Assembly: GCA_020747065.1 (NCBI GenBank)
Contig: JAGMVK010000006.1
Coordinates: forward strand, 2,108,001-2,172,000
Reading direction: 5' to 3'
DNA from: Cadophora sp. MPI-SDFR-AT-0126
Lineage: Eukaryota > Ascomycota > Leotiomycetes > Helotiales > Ploettnerulaceae
Length of the DNA: 64,000 nucleotides
Under the pieces are notes generated by a model. That model made no database searches. It was not told the DNA's origin and saw only the letters and a list, made by a program, of their open reading frames with translations. Of this stretch, positions 1-10,717 are shown piece after piece (the stretch's first letter is position 1; each line of letters begins with the position of its first letter). Made by a program: the position numbers and the translations under genes.

Positions 1-285
1 TCCTCCAGATCGCCATTCCGGTGACCTAAATTCTTAGCGAATTTCGCAACCCTAAAAGCTTCTCCATCTGGACAATCAACGAGACTCGAACATCCACCTC
101 CATTTCACCCTCCATACTCCAGGTCAGTTTCCCTCATTCCTGAGCCTCGAATAGAAGCATGTTTTCTTGTCCGTCTCTGTGAATTCGCAAGCTCCACGGG
201 GTGGAGGCGCACAAGAGAAAATTCAAAAATCAACCACCGCAACTTCACTTTGCTGACTATTACCACAACAGACATACCAACCAAC

Positions 286-1131
286 ATGTCGAACCCACGC
301 ATTGAAGAGCTCCCAGATGATGAGCCCGTCTCCAAGAATGTCACCGCCGAGGATGAGGGATCCGACAGCTCTGACTCCGAGGGAGAGGCGGCTGAGGCTG
401 GAATCCCCGCCGAGGGTCAAATCGTTCACTCCCGCAACGAGAAGAAGGCGCGCAAGTCAATTCTGAAGCTCGGCCTTGTCAAGGTCCCGGGAATCACTCG
501 TGTTACCCTGAGACGACCAAAGAACGTGAGTACTACTGGAATACCCTTTGAGCTTCTGAACTCTTCAATGGGCGGCTAGGAATTGGGGGAGCATGGCTGC
601 AAGGACGAGAAAACAAAGCAGTGAAAGCTCTCAATTGTTAGTTATTACTTTGGAAACTCTGCTAATGCCTATGCCCGGTGCAGATCCTCTTCGTTATCAA
701 CCAGCCTGAGGTCTACAAGTCTCCTTCATCCAACACCTACATGTAAGCTCTCTCTCCGCGCCTTCCAAGAGCCTCCGACTAATGTCATGTCCAGCGTTTT
801 CGGTGAGGCCAAGATTGAGGACTTGAACTCCCAGGCTCAAGCATCTGCTGCCCAACAGCTCGCCGCCGCCGAGTCCCACGACCACGCCGGACACGATCAC
901 TCTGGCCATGATCACTCCCACGACCACGGAAAGGGCAAGGCTATTGACACCAGCGAGGACAAGAAGGATGAGGATGAGGATGATGGAGAGGAGGTTGATG
1001 CTACTGGACTCGAGGATAAGGATATTGAATTGGTTATGACCCAAGCCAGCGTCTCACGAAACAAGGCCGTCAAGGCATTGAAGGAGAACGACAATGATAT
1101 AGTCAATTCTATTATGGCTCTAAGCATATAG
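286..1131 (+). CDS. EGD2: Nascent polypeptide-associated complex subunit alpha
   Basis: NAC-alpha pairs with NAC-beta on the ribosome and shields nascent chains from mistargeting to the ER. Exons 286-525, 684-742 and 795-1131 add to 636 nt, 211 aa; both introns have GT/AG ends. The N-terminus is acidic (residues 1-45), followed by the basic ribosome-contact stretch ([15 protein letters not shown]) and the NAC beta-barrel running across both introns ([33 protein letters not shown]). The C-terminus is a UBA domain ending [12 protein letters not shown]. The start at 286 follows a CAACATG context and gives the family's usual N-terminus. Odd feature: a histidine/aspartate repeat (HDH units, about residues 127-146) lies between the NAC and UBA domains. 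Identification is very secure. Confidence 0.95.
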
Positions 1132-1652
1132 GGCCTTTAGCTGTAATGTTCGTCTAGCTGCTGGACCGAACTTGGCTCGTTGGAGGACTTTTTATAGAGT
1201 ATGCGTACCCTGCATCTCTATCTAGGGATCTGTATTCTGAAAAGCATCTGTGGAACTCTTATTGCACATCCCGAAAATTTTGCACCTTTAATTTCCCAAC
1301 TCTGATGTCTTTTGTGACTAGCTACGCAAGTTCTTGATGGTTGCACTCAAGCAGACATGGCACTTGCTCAGACAAATATGTGACTGAAGACTACCAGTAA
1401 GTTCTAAGAAAAAATCAATGCTAATAAACGTCAAGAAAAAGAGATATTCCATTGAAAGATTTATAGAAAGCTTGTAGAGTGCTAGACTTGTACTTAGACC
1501 GATTTCATGGGCGCTTCATGGCCAAAAGGGATCTGTTTTGGTTGATGTATTCACGTGACTGAAAATTAGCTCTTCCAGTTCCGAAGCTCTCCAGCTTTTG
1601 ACGACCGCCTCAACGTAACTCTCCACTCCCCAATCCTCCCAATCACATCAAA
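1132..1652. other. Intergenic, EGD2 3' flank and ATP7 promoter
   Basis: About 520 bp with no convincing ORF. It holds the 3' flank of the NAC-alpha gene and the promoter of the ATP synthase subunit d gene. Immediately before the ATP7 start the sequence becomes pyrimidine-rich (about 1615-1650), as is usual for highly expressed fungal genes. Confidence 0.5.
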
Positions 1653-2452
1653 ATGGCAGCCGGAGTAAGTTCAATCAGTCAATTGTTCCTGAAAGTATCT
1701 GCGAAGTCTCTGCCACGTCTATGAGAACTGTCACAATTGACATTGCCCTCCGAGACGTGCCGAAATCAGCACCTCCTCTTCCGAACAACCAGCTAATGTA
1801 TTTATTCTCATAGCGAAGTGCAGCACTCAAGCTCGACTGGGCAAAAGTCACCCAATCCCTTGGTCTCCGAGGCCAAACCGCCGCCTCCCTCCAAGCCTTC
1901 AAGAAGCGCAATGAGGACGCCCGCCGCCGCGTTGCAATCCTTTCCGAGCAGCCATCCACTGTCGACTTCGCGCACTACAAGTCCATCCTGAAGAACCAAG
2001 CTGTGGTCGACGATATCGAAAAGCACTTTGCCTCGTTCAAGCCGGCGACCTATGATGTTGGCAGACAGATCAAGGCCATTGAGGCTTTCGAGGCACAGGC
2101 TATGAAAAACGCCGAGGAAACGAAGGGACGTGTAGATTTGGAATTGAAGGATTTGGCTGCGACGTTGAAGAATATCGAGGAGGCGAGACCATTCGAGGAT
2201 CTCACTGTGGTATGTAGCCATGAATGGATGAGAGGGATTATATGGGATGGAACTGATTCAATGTGTGATTTTAGGACGAAGTTGCTGCTGCCCGCCCAGA
2301 CATCGATGAGAAGACCTCCCAACTCGTGTCCAAGGGACGCTGGTCTGTACCAGGTTACAAGGTATGTTTTACCACGGGAAATATGGCGATTGTAGTCGCT
2401 CAGCCTGCTAACCTCTCAACAGGAGAAATTCGGCGACCTCTCGTTGCTGTAG
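1653..2452 (+). CDS. ATP7: Mitochondrial ATP synthase subunit d (peripheral stalk)
   Basis: Subunit d belongs to the peripheral stalk of mitochondrial F1Fo ATP synthase. Four exons, 1653-1664, 1814-2209, 2275-2361 and 2423-2452, sum to 525 nt, giving 174 aa, the normal length for fungal Atp7. The first exon encodes only MAAG. The protein continues [12 protein letters not shown], then the conserved [18 protein letters not shown] helix and a long charged helix ([12 protein letters not shown]) typical of the stalk. It ends [17 protein letters not shown]. No cleavable presequence is obvious, in line with the family. The ten-codon last exon would be missed by a simple ORF scan. Identification is secure. 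Confidence 0.94.
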
Positions 2453-2927
2453 ACGGTTCCTTCGCATCCTTTCCTATGTCCCCTGTACTAGTGTAAATAC
2501 TTGGCCGATAGAAGAGCAATCGCAGATGGTATTCCAGTCTACAGGTCTTCTTTATTTGGAACAACGTCCACCTCTCTCAGATTCTTGGATATGTAAAGTA
2601 TGTGAACATGAATGAGGAATTAGCTCTGACCAGCATGGATCTCCAAATATGGGAGAGGTGTCCTTCGTCCCCCCAGAATTAACAATGGACCTCCAAGTCA
2701 GGAGCCAGATACTATGTTAGTAATATTCACTTGTTTTGGTTCAAGTATGACGGCTTTCATCCGATCAAACGCCACCCTTGATGGCATGCAAGGTCTCCGT
2801 GAGACGCTCTATTTCATCCAGCACTCTTTCCTGTCACGCAGTGCTCACTAAATTTTCGCCCAAGATCTCGATTTGAAAAAGTTGTCTAAAAATCTCCTTG
2901 TCCATATTCACTCTCAGCCTCCAAATA
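2453..2927. other. Intergenic between convergent ATP7 and esterase genes
   Basis: About 475 bp between two convergent 3' ends. I see 3' flanking sequence only; no ORF, repeat or RNA gene is recognisable. Confidence 0.45.
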
Positions 2928-4010
2928 TCACTTCCCATCTACCACACCCTCAACATCACTCTCCAACAACCAACTCAACCCCTCAATCATATCCCTCTCC
3001 GCTTGTACCGCCCTCTCCAACAATGGCGCCTTCAACCAAAAAGTATGCGGCCACCCAACTACAAGATCCAGCTTAACATCCACACCCTGACGTCTTAACG
3101 CCTCCGCATAGCACGCCCCATCAGAATAGTATATATCATTTGTCGACACCTGGATCCAGTGTCTCGGCAGACCACTCAAATCTTCCACTTCCAGCGGCAG
3201 TGGCTCCTTCGTTCTATTCTGGCCATTCACAGCCGCGTTGCTCAAGAGAGATGTATAGAATGCCTCAGACATGGACGTATGATAATCCTTGAACCTCGCC
3301 GGAAGGTTCTTCCCGCTGCCTGTAGCATCACATGTCACGGGTCCTCTTAACAAAACACCATGAATTCTCATGTTGTCACCATCTGAGCCTCGAGAAGACT
3401 TGAAGTGCTGTGATACCTGCGCAGCGAGTTGCCCACCTGATGAACTGCCCATCACGATCAACCGGCTAGCGTTCCTACTCGATGTGATAGCACGAAAAGC
3501 AGCAATGGCGTCGGCGAGAGCGTCCGATGCCGTGTGGTCGGGCATGAGGCGGTAATCGACTGAGTATACTGTGCAGTTCAACGACTTGCAAATTCGACGA
3601 CAAGTCAAGTCTTCGCTGTCGAGGTCACCGACGTACAGACCGCCACCGTGGAAGTAGATCACAATGGGTACGTTCCCGGCGTCTTGGGCGGTTCCGGATG
3701 GAATGTAGCTTCTTATTGGAATCTTGACGAGGTTTGAAGAGTCAGGACTAGGTTCGATTCCTGTATCCTGGATCTTGATACCTTCAGTGAGGTTTTTGTC
3801 TCGTCCAGAAAGTAGCTCGGTGTTGAGCTTCCGGCAGGTGTCAGCGTAGAGCTGTTGTCTGTCGCTGGGGGAGGTGAGGACTGGTGCTGGTGAGAGGAGA
3901 TTTGCGGACTTCTCGTGAGCGAGCCATGCTGGGTCGAGAGGTGATGGTGTTTGGAAGACGAGGTTGGGATCCATTTTGAAGCCTGCCGTATTGCTGAAAT
4001 CGCAAAGCAT
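2928..4010 (-). CDS. Alpha/beta-hydrolase, HSL/arylacetamide deacetylase type esterase
   Basis: Intronless, 360 aa. The oxyanion-hole motif HGGG at residues 121-124 and the nucleophile elbow GSSSGG (Ser190) mark the hormone-sensitive-lipase (alpha/beta hydrolase fold-3) family. VDYRLMPDH after strand 4 is also typical. The acid is probably the Asp in STNDIYYSDG and the base the His in GWPHTFW near residue 325. No signal peptide is seen, so a cytosolic esterase is likely; the natural substrate cannot be deduced. Two starts are possible: the first ATG at 4010, or the ATG at 3974 (MDPNLVFQ), which fits the family's usual N-terminus better. The family call is firm, the substrate open. Confidence 0.85.
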   Translation of the reverse strand: MLCDFSNTAGFKMDPNLVFQTPSPLDPAWLAHEKSANLLSPAPVLTSPSDRQQLYADTCRKLNTELLSGRDKNLTEGIKIQDTGIEPSPDSSNLVKIPIRSYIPSGTAQDAGNVPIVIYFHGGGLYVGDLDSEDLTCRRICKSLNCTVYSVDYRLMPDHTASDALADAIAAFRAITSSRNASRLIVMGSSSGGQLAAQVSQHFKSSRGSDGDNMRIHGVLLRGPVTCDATGSGKNLPARFKDYHTSMSEAFYTSLLSNAAVNGQNRTKEPLPLEVEDLSGLPRHWIQVSTNDIYYSDGACYAEALRRQGVDVKLDLVVGWPHTFWLKAPLLERAVQAERDMIEGLSWLLESDVEGVVDGK

Positions 4011-4814
4011 GAAGCCGGACCTCAGAGCTCGTAAAGGTCTTGGATAACTCTAACAGCTTTATCTCAGGATGATTGAGAGCTCACTCTGTGCTTGTCTAAG
4101 TAGTATGGTGTAAGTGAGCCATATACAAATTATTGGGCGTTCTCAATGTCAAGCCGTGATATACATCACATGTCCCATTCTAATCTTGAACAACGACAAG
4201 TTCTGAGTCCAGGGAAAACCTTCTCTACTTGTAAACTGTACAGAAACTCTATAAAAGCTAGAACATACCTTGAACTTGTGCCTTGGCAATGAGTCGATTA
4301 TTCCGGTGCAAGTATAGCATCCCCGTTTTGGGAGCCACCTTTTGCCTTCCAGACTTGAATATGTCTCTCGCAAAGACCAATGCTCGTGGCTCTGGGATTA
4401 TAAGCACGTTAAGCAGAGATAGGAATCAAATTTGAGACTGTCATTCGCGTGAACTTATAGCTGGCCAAGAGCTCCAAGGTCGCTCACCTATCGTCCCCGT
4501 CATTTGTAGTCGCTCTCATATTAGCCGAGAGAGTATCCACTTAGCAACAGACCTTCAGTGGTGCGGTGTTTGACTCTCATGGCGGGTTTCCGAGAACGCG
4601 TACTACGGAGCTTGAGTATTCAAGACTCAAATCTTTAGTTGAGGTTGACTGATTTGCCATCGGTCAAGTGAAAGCTCGAATCGGCTTTCGCTTGTTGGAA
4701 ACATTGTTTACTGTCGCCTATTATTGTAGACTGGTTCCGTATTTGCTACATGCTCGCTCAATATGTAACTAAGGCATAAACGGAAGAGCAATTGGGGTGG
4801 CAGAAGTCAGTCAA
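4011..4814. other. Intergenic, esterase promoter and SRP receptor 3' flank
   Basis: About 800 bp holding the promoter of the minus-strand esterase and the 3' flank of the SRP receptor gene. The short ORF at 4149-4373 (minus) has no recognisable features. No repeat or RNA gene is seen. Confidence 0.4.
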
Positions 4815-7068
4815 TTAATTACTACTTAATAACTTTTCCACGGCCCATTTCACGGAAAGATTCCTCAGATCGCTGTAGTGCTGCCCGACACCTACAAAGA
4901 GTACTGGCACGTTGGTCGCATGGACCATGCTGACCAAAGTACCAACCATGTCTCCTACGGTGTCACATTTGGAGATGATGAAGCCGTCAAGCGACCGCCC
5001 GCTTCCAAATGCTGCATTGAAGTTTCTCGCTTGCGCGACCGAGTCTGTTCCCACCAACGCCTGGACGAGGTTAGCAAGAGTCACACGAAGAAGGTATATG
5101 GACTTACTTCTCCAACCATGAGTATCTTATCAGGTTGGGCGAACTTGGCGAATTTCTCAAGTGACGACATTAGACGCTGAAGACTGTTAGCAACCTGAAA
5201 GAGCCAGCCGGCGGGAGGACTTACTTGATCATTATGACGACGGCCAGCAGTATCGATCAAGACAACATCAAAGCCTTCCTGGGCAGCAAAAGTCACTGCG
5301 TCTTTTGCAACATTTGCGGCATCCTTTCCGTACCCTTTCTGGTACAGCTCAACCTCTCCACCTTCTCGAGATGTAAGCTCCTTCAAGTTACGCACATGAA
5401 CAGCCAGTTGCTCCACTGCACCAGATCTGAAGGTATCGCATGCCACCACCAAAACCTTGTACTTGTTCTGTAAAAGGAAGAAGCAGATCTTGGAGAGATT
5501 CGTAGATTTCCCGACGCCGTTGACGCCAACAATCGACATAACATATGGACGCCGTTTCTGTAAGGATAATGCGGAAGGTGCTGTAACTGCATCAATTTCT
5601 CGAAGCAGGTCAAGTGATGAAGTTGGTGTCAATATCTTCCGCAACGAAGACTCCATGGCTGTTTGGATCTTCGCTTGAACACCTGCGCAACGTTAGAAAA
5701 GGTCGAAACTTTCACTTCATGGGACACTGACTCTCGAAGTTTCCGGTCTTGACGCCAATCAGCTCCCTCTCTACTCCTTCACATAGCCGTATTGCAGCCT
5801 CTCGTGCAACGTTCTTCCTCAATAGATGATCCTCCATTCCTTTCATAGCTTTATCCAAATCCTCTTTCGTCAAAGTCTTGCCTCCTACAACATTTCTGAA
5901 AAGTCCGCCGATGGCGCTCAAACTGGATCCTACTATGCCGGTGGCCGGAGCTGCTGTATCTGCTTTCTTGGCATCCGCTGAAGCCAAAATCGAGTTGACC
6001 TGGTCATCTAGATCCTTCAAGACAAACTGTCCCTTGCCGGTCTTAGATCCCCAAGTCGCTTGGTCTACCTGGTCCACGGTTCCTGGGCGTTCCTTTCCCT
6101 CATCCTCACCAGACGTCGCGCCATTTGCTGGTGCGGAGTAATCGAGTGGTGTATCGCTGTCTTCATCCGCCAGTCCGTCAGCATCCCATTTTCTTCCTTT
6201 CTTTGGAACCGCAGATTTTCCCGACTTGTTCTTTTTCAAGAACGATTCATCTCCTGAAGAGGCATATGCGCTTGGTGTATTTGCTGCTTTGCGTGCTCTT
6301 CGGGAGCCTTTGCCTGCTGGTCCCGCCTTTCCCGTCAGGATGTGGCTTGCTGGTGTGCTTGGTCGCGAAGTATCAGGAGTGGCGATCGGAGTCGAGTCGT
6401 TCGAAGTGAGATCTCTATAGTTATTCTTCGACTGACCTGAAGTAAAGTCAGCTTCATGCCCTTACTTGACGTAGTCTACCTACCCCTTGAGAGCAATCCA
6501 GGCAGTGGCGGAGGCTCATCATCGAACTTCTCGGATACGGAAGGCGGTGCTTCTTCGACAAACGCAGAGGATTCCGCCACTCTCATATCTTGATTGAGAG
6601 CTGCCTTTTCAAGCTTTTGTATTTGCTGGTCGAAATACTCGTCAAAGTGGCATTCCACAACAGTAGTATGTGGCTTCTTCAATTGATCGCCATACAGATC
6701 CACGAATATGGTCTTGATATTGTCAACGAGTTTGTCAATCCATGACAGGTGGAGAAGGGATCTATAGACAGCCTAGATGATGAAGCATTAGTAACCATTG
6801 AGTGACTGGAGATCCTTCGTTCTCCACGTACCACAAATATCAGATTGAGCTCCTTCACTGTCGTCCACTTCAAGGTATGTTGCTCATATTTGTATGGAGG
6901 GTTGTTCGCTGCCGAAATATCATCTGCGATGCCAGCTCCCGGAAGTGTGCGCTCCTCAATGAATACATTCGTGATGAGGCTATTGATGATGGCGGGGCTG
7001 GTTGGCGCATACGATTTCGACCAAAGAACGACACCAGAAGTGGTAAGGATTTCGAAAGAGTCCAGCAT
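4815..7068 (-). CDS. SRP101: Signal recognition particle receptor subunit alpha
   Basis: SR-alpha is the ER docking GTPase that receives ribosome-SRP complexes. The first exon (7068 down to about 6830) encodes the longin-like SRX domain (MLDSFEILTTSGVVLWSKSY) that binds SR-beta. A charged linker rich in K, E and D follows. The NG domain has a helical N part, then P-loop GVNGVGKSTNLSK (5540-5500 region), CDTFRSGAVEQL (G2 region), VLIDTAGRRHNDQ (G3), SKCD (G4, replacing the usual TKFD) and the closing GVGQHYSDLR. Six exons, roughly 650 aa; the last starts at 5060. It is divergent from YIF1, with 282 bp between start codons. Both genes serve the early secretory pathway, so a shared bidirectional promoter is possible. 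Very secure family call. Confidence 0.92.
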
Positions 7069-7350
7069 TTTGGCGGACTTGGAGAATGCTATTGTTCAAA
7101 AGTCACAACAAGCGCTGGGGACTTTGAAAGTGTCGCAAAGGGTGCTGATGTCCGATAAGGCTGGACAGAAGCCTTGGCGGCCGCTATCAGCAGTATTATG
7201 TAAGCAGGGATCGCGAAGCTCTGAAAATGCAATGGCAATGTGGTCAACACTGCTCGCGACGTTGAATTTGACAGATATCCATTCCACGAAGCTACAACGT
7301 AAAACACCCAACTCAAGAGGGCATCCCACTATACCCATACTTCGCACAAG

Positions 7351-8429
7351 ATGCAACGAACAAACTATGGGCATCCTGCCCCAGCAACCTCTCCGCCCCT
7401 TCACCACCCAGTACCTCAGCACGTCTCTACAGTTCCCCAGCTACGTTCACCACCACCTCCTATGTCACAACAGCAGCAATCGAGCGGATATGGAAACCCT
7501 TACCAACCGCAGGCTCCTCAAGGAGCTTCTAGCGCCTTTGGCGCATATGGAAACTTTATGACGGACCCCACAGCCCAGATGGGCTTTCAGGTTGGACAGA
7601 CCGCATTGAAGCATGGAACTGAATACGTAGAACAAAATGTTCGTGCCAAAGCCCTCGCTCTAGGTTGCGAAGTTGCTAATATTCTAGATCAACCGTTATG
7701 TCAATTTCTCTGCCCTCAAGCATTACTTCAATGTCTCAAACGGATATGTGGTCAACAAACTATTCCTCGTCCTCTTCCCTTGGAGACATAAGCCTTGGTC
7801 GCGCAAGCAGACACTCGGTCCAAATGGTCAGGAAGGATGGTTCATGCCACCAAGGGACGATTTGAACAGCCCGGACATGTACATTCCAGTCATGGCTCTG
7901 GTCACCTACATCCTCCTCTATAGCATGATTGCTGGTCTTCGAGGCGCATTCGAACCCGAGTTACTCGGATACACAGCAACCTGGTCATTCTTCATCGTAG
8001 GCGTTGAGATTATTCTTCTCAAACTAGGAGCCTATTTACTCTCCATCGCCAGCGATTCCCAGCTCCTGGATCTGGTTGCCTATTCGGGCTACAAGTTCGT
8101 TGGCGCAATTGTCACGATTGTCGTCGGTGAGATTTTCAATGGTGGAAAGGGGACCGGTGGATGGGTTGGATGGACAGTCTTCGCGTACACATTTCTCGCA
8201 AATGCTCTATTCCTGGTAAGCAATTTCTTACTACCTCAGAAGTGTGAATACTAACCGCCCAATGCAGCTACGATCTCTGAAGTACGTTCTACTCCCAGAA
8301 AATGTCAGCGACGAACGAGGGACCATGCAAACAGTAGCACGATCACAAAAGAACCGACGGACGCAGTTTCTCTTCATATACTCGTACCCTGTACAGTTGT
8401 TCTTCATGTGGCTGCTCACACGGGCGTAA
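7351..8429 (+). CDS. YIF1: Yif1-family ER-Golgi transport membrane protein
   Basis: Yif1 acts with Yip1/Yos1 in ER-to-Golgi vesicle transport and Rab binding. Exons 7351-7638, 7688-8215 and 8268-8429 sum to 978 nt, 325 aa. A proline/glutamine-rich cytosolic N-terminus (about residues 1-75) is followed by the conserved YFNVSNGYVVNKLFLVLFPW segment (residues 107-126) and WFMPPRDDLNSPDMYIPVM. Hydrophobic segments then fill most of the C-terminal half, ending in FMWLLTRA. Intron 1 uses a weak GTTCGT donor but has a good CTAAT branch site; intron 2 is canonical. All frames join exactly. Secure. Confidence 0.93.
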
Positions 8430-9398
8430 AGCATCGGATTGGCGAGCGGGACAGGGCATTGTGCTGGCGTTAGATTTCACGAGGTTGGGAAAATGGCCTC
8501 GTGTTGGAAGAATCATGGGGTATTTGGGGCGGAAAATGAGCATTACCTGCTTGCTGTTAGGAATATGAGCCCGCTTGTACAAAAACACACGCAGAATCAA
8601 AGCTTTGGCTTCTGATAATGGCAATGTTGCTGGTCAAATACGTGACATTGCACTAGACGAGAGTGCCGAGACAGGTGCAATGCGATTCTCAAGCGAGATG
8701 AAGTCCTTGTTGTATCCAGCGATTAGAACTCTGCCCAGAAGCCAACGGCACGTCCCTCACCCCAAACAAATTTTACATTCTTCATCTACCTCCTAAGCTG
8801 TCGAATGAATCCCGCCTCAGCATAAGCCAAGCTCCATACATATATTCCTCTCCCGTCTGTCTTCCCGTTTCGACATGAGTCCATGAACTGGGCTGCTGCA
8901 GGCAATATTTACTCCTGTTAATTAATACTCGCTTAACCAAATCACTTCTCGCGAAAACATCAACAGCCGGATAATTTTGCAGGCGACAAAATTATGAAGA
9001 TTTTCATCAAATTTCCTAATGTTATTTGATTTCTAAACGTCAAAAGTATCTACTCCAGACCAAATACTGCAACCCGATCTTCGACGCCTGCAAAAAACTA
9101 TGTCATACCACTTGCTATTTATTTATAAAAGTCTTTCTTAGTCTTTAGGTCTTTAGGATACGCGAAGGAAGAAGAAATATGATAAAAATCAAGCAGAAGA
9201 ACGAGAATCCATGCGAGATCTATCAGATTGTGCAAAATAATGAGCAACGCTTGAATTCCAGAAACAACGCAAACCCCTATCCCAACCGATGCCGTTGCAG
9301 AAATTTACCCATTGATGAAAGATTGTCGTGTTCAGAAAGGAAGGACCCGCCGGTCAGTTTGAGGCGGAATTCGGTGTGATTGTAGGCATGCGAAGTGG
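8430..9398. other. Intergenic between YIF1 and SDR 3' ends
   Basis: About 970 bp between convergent genes. The centre (about 8930-9180) is A+T-rich and contains the short direct repeat GTCTTT(C/A)TTAG/GTCTTTAGG near 9131-9160. Short ORFs here lack recognisable features. No RNA gene found. Confidence 0.4.
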
Positions 9399-10717
9399 TC
9401 AGATACCAGTTCCACGAATAGCATCGACTTGCTCGGACAGAGAAGCGTTGTTCTTTGGACCGACGAGGGGTGGTCCCTCGGGAGTGACATATGCCTTTGT
9501 CATTCCACCGTCGACGACGAAGTCCTGAAGTCATTATTAGAATTTCCACCACAATTTGTTCAAACAGTGTGAGAAGAAGATTGAACATACTTGGCCATTA
9601 ATAAAGCTCGACTCATCACTAGCCAAGAACAATACCGCATTCGCCTGCTCAATCGCCTCACCAAATCGTCCACTGGGGAAATGAATCTCGCGTCTTTGTC
9701 TTTTTGGGATATCATCTCCCAACCAATCCTGCAATAGCGGGGTGTTCAAGGGAGCCGGACACAATGCATTGAATCTCAAACCCTCGCGAGCATGCACGAT
9801 AGCCAGTTCTCTCGTAAGTGCCAGCACCGCACCCTTGGAAGCAGTGTATGCCAGCTGAGGAGTAGCGGAACCGACCAAGGCAACGACGGAAGCGGTGTTG
9901 ATGATGGAGCCCTTTGTCTTCTTGTGCTTGCGCATGGAGAGCACAGCGTGCTTGCAGCCAAACCAGACGCCCTTGACGTTGATGGCTTGCGTAAGGTCCC
10001 AGATCTTCTCGGGCGTGTCGATGGCGTCGGCGTCGTCGGCGTGCATTATACCGGCATTGTTGAACATGACGTCTACGCCACCCCAGGCATCGACGTATTC
10101 TACTAGGGCCTCGATATCGGACTCTTTGGAGACGTCACAGACCTGGGAACAGCTTTAGTCATGTGATATCGAATAGAGTACAATGAGGAGATTTACCTTG
10201 ATGGCGACTTTGTGAGCAGAGGGTACGAGTTGCTTCAGCTTGGCTGAGGCTTTATCGAGTGCTGCGGAGGAGATATCGGCCATGAGGACGTTGGCTCCTT
10301 CTTTGGCGAAGAGGATGCATGTTTCGAGACCAATACCACTGTGATTCGTAAGTACACATTTTCAACACATTGTTGCGAAAATCAAGTTATTGCGATCCTG
10401 ATCCTCTCCAGGTGCATCCAAAACAGTCGTATATCTCGTCTGACTCGTTCAAAAGGGGTAGCGAGGTGAATTGCCCTATCACGTGGATCTTGACCCAGGT
10501 GACCAGCAACGGATCCCACAATGGCAAAAGTGAAGAGTCCTTTGGAAGATTCGTCCGCAGAGACGAAGACAAAGCAGAAAAAAGCAAAATTAAAATTCCG
10601 AACTCACCCAGCGGCTCCTGTGACGATAGCGTTCTTGCCAATCAATCTTCCCATGCCAACACTATTGATAGTGTGGACTTTGCCACTGCTGCTGCTTCGA
10701 GAAGAGCTGTCTCCCAT
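9399..10717 (-). CDS. Short-chain dehydrogenase/reductase (classical SDR)
   Basis: NAD(P)-dependent oxidoreductase. Exon 1 (10717-10608) encodes MGDSSSRSSSSGKVHTIN and a phase-2 intron falls inside the glycine motif TGAAGGIG. The next exon covers GIGLETCILFAKEGANVLMA and ends before the 10142-10196 intron. The large third exon holds MFNNAGIM, the catalytic serine in NTASVVALVG and the YxxxK pair in AYTASKG. The last exon encodes DFVVDGGMTKAYVTPEGPP and ends GTGI. The closing VDGGM is typical of the 3-oxoacyl-ACP-reductase-like SDR group. All active-site residues are present. The substrate cannot be told from sequence. The start at 10717 is the only one giving the complete cofactor motif. Confidence 0.88.
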
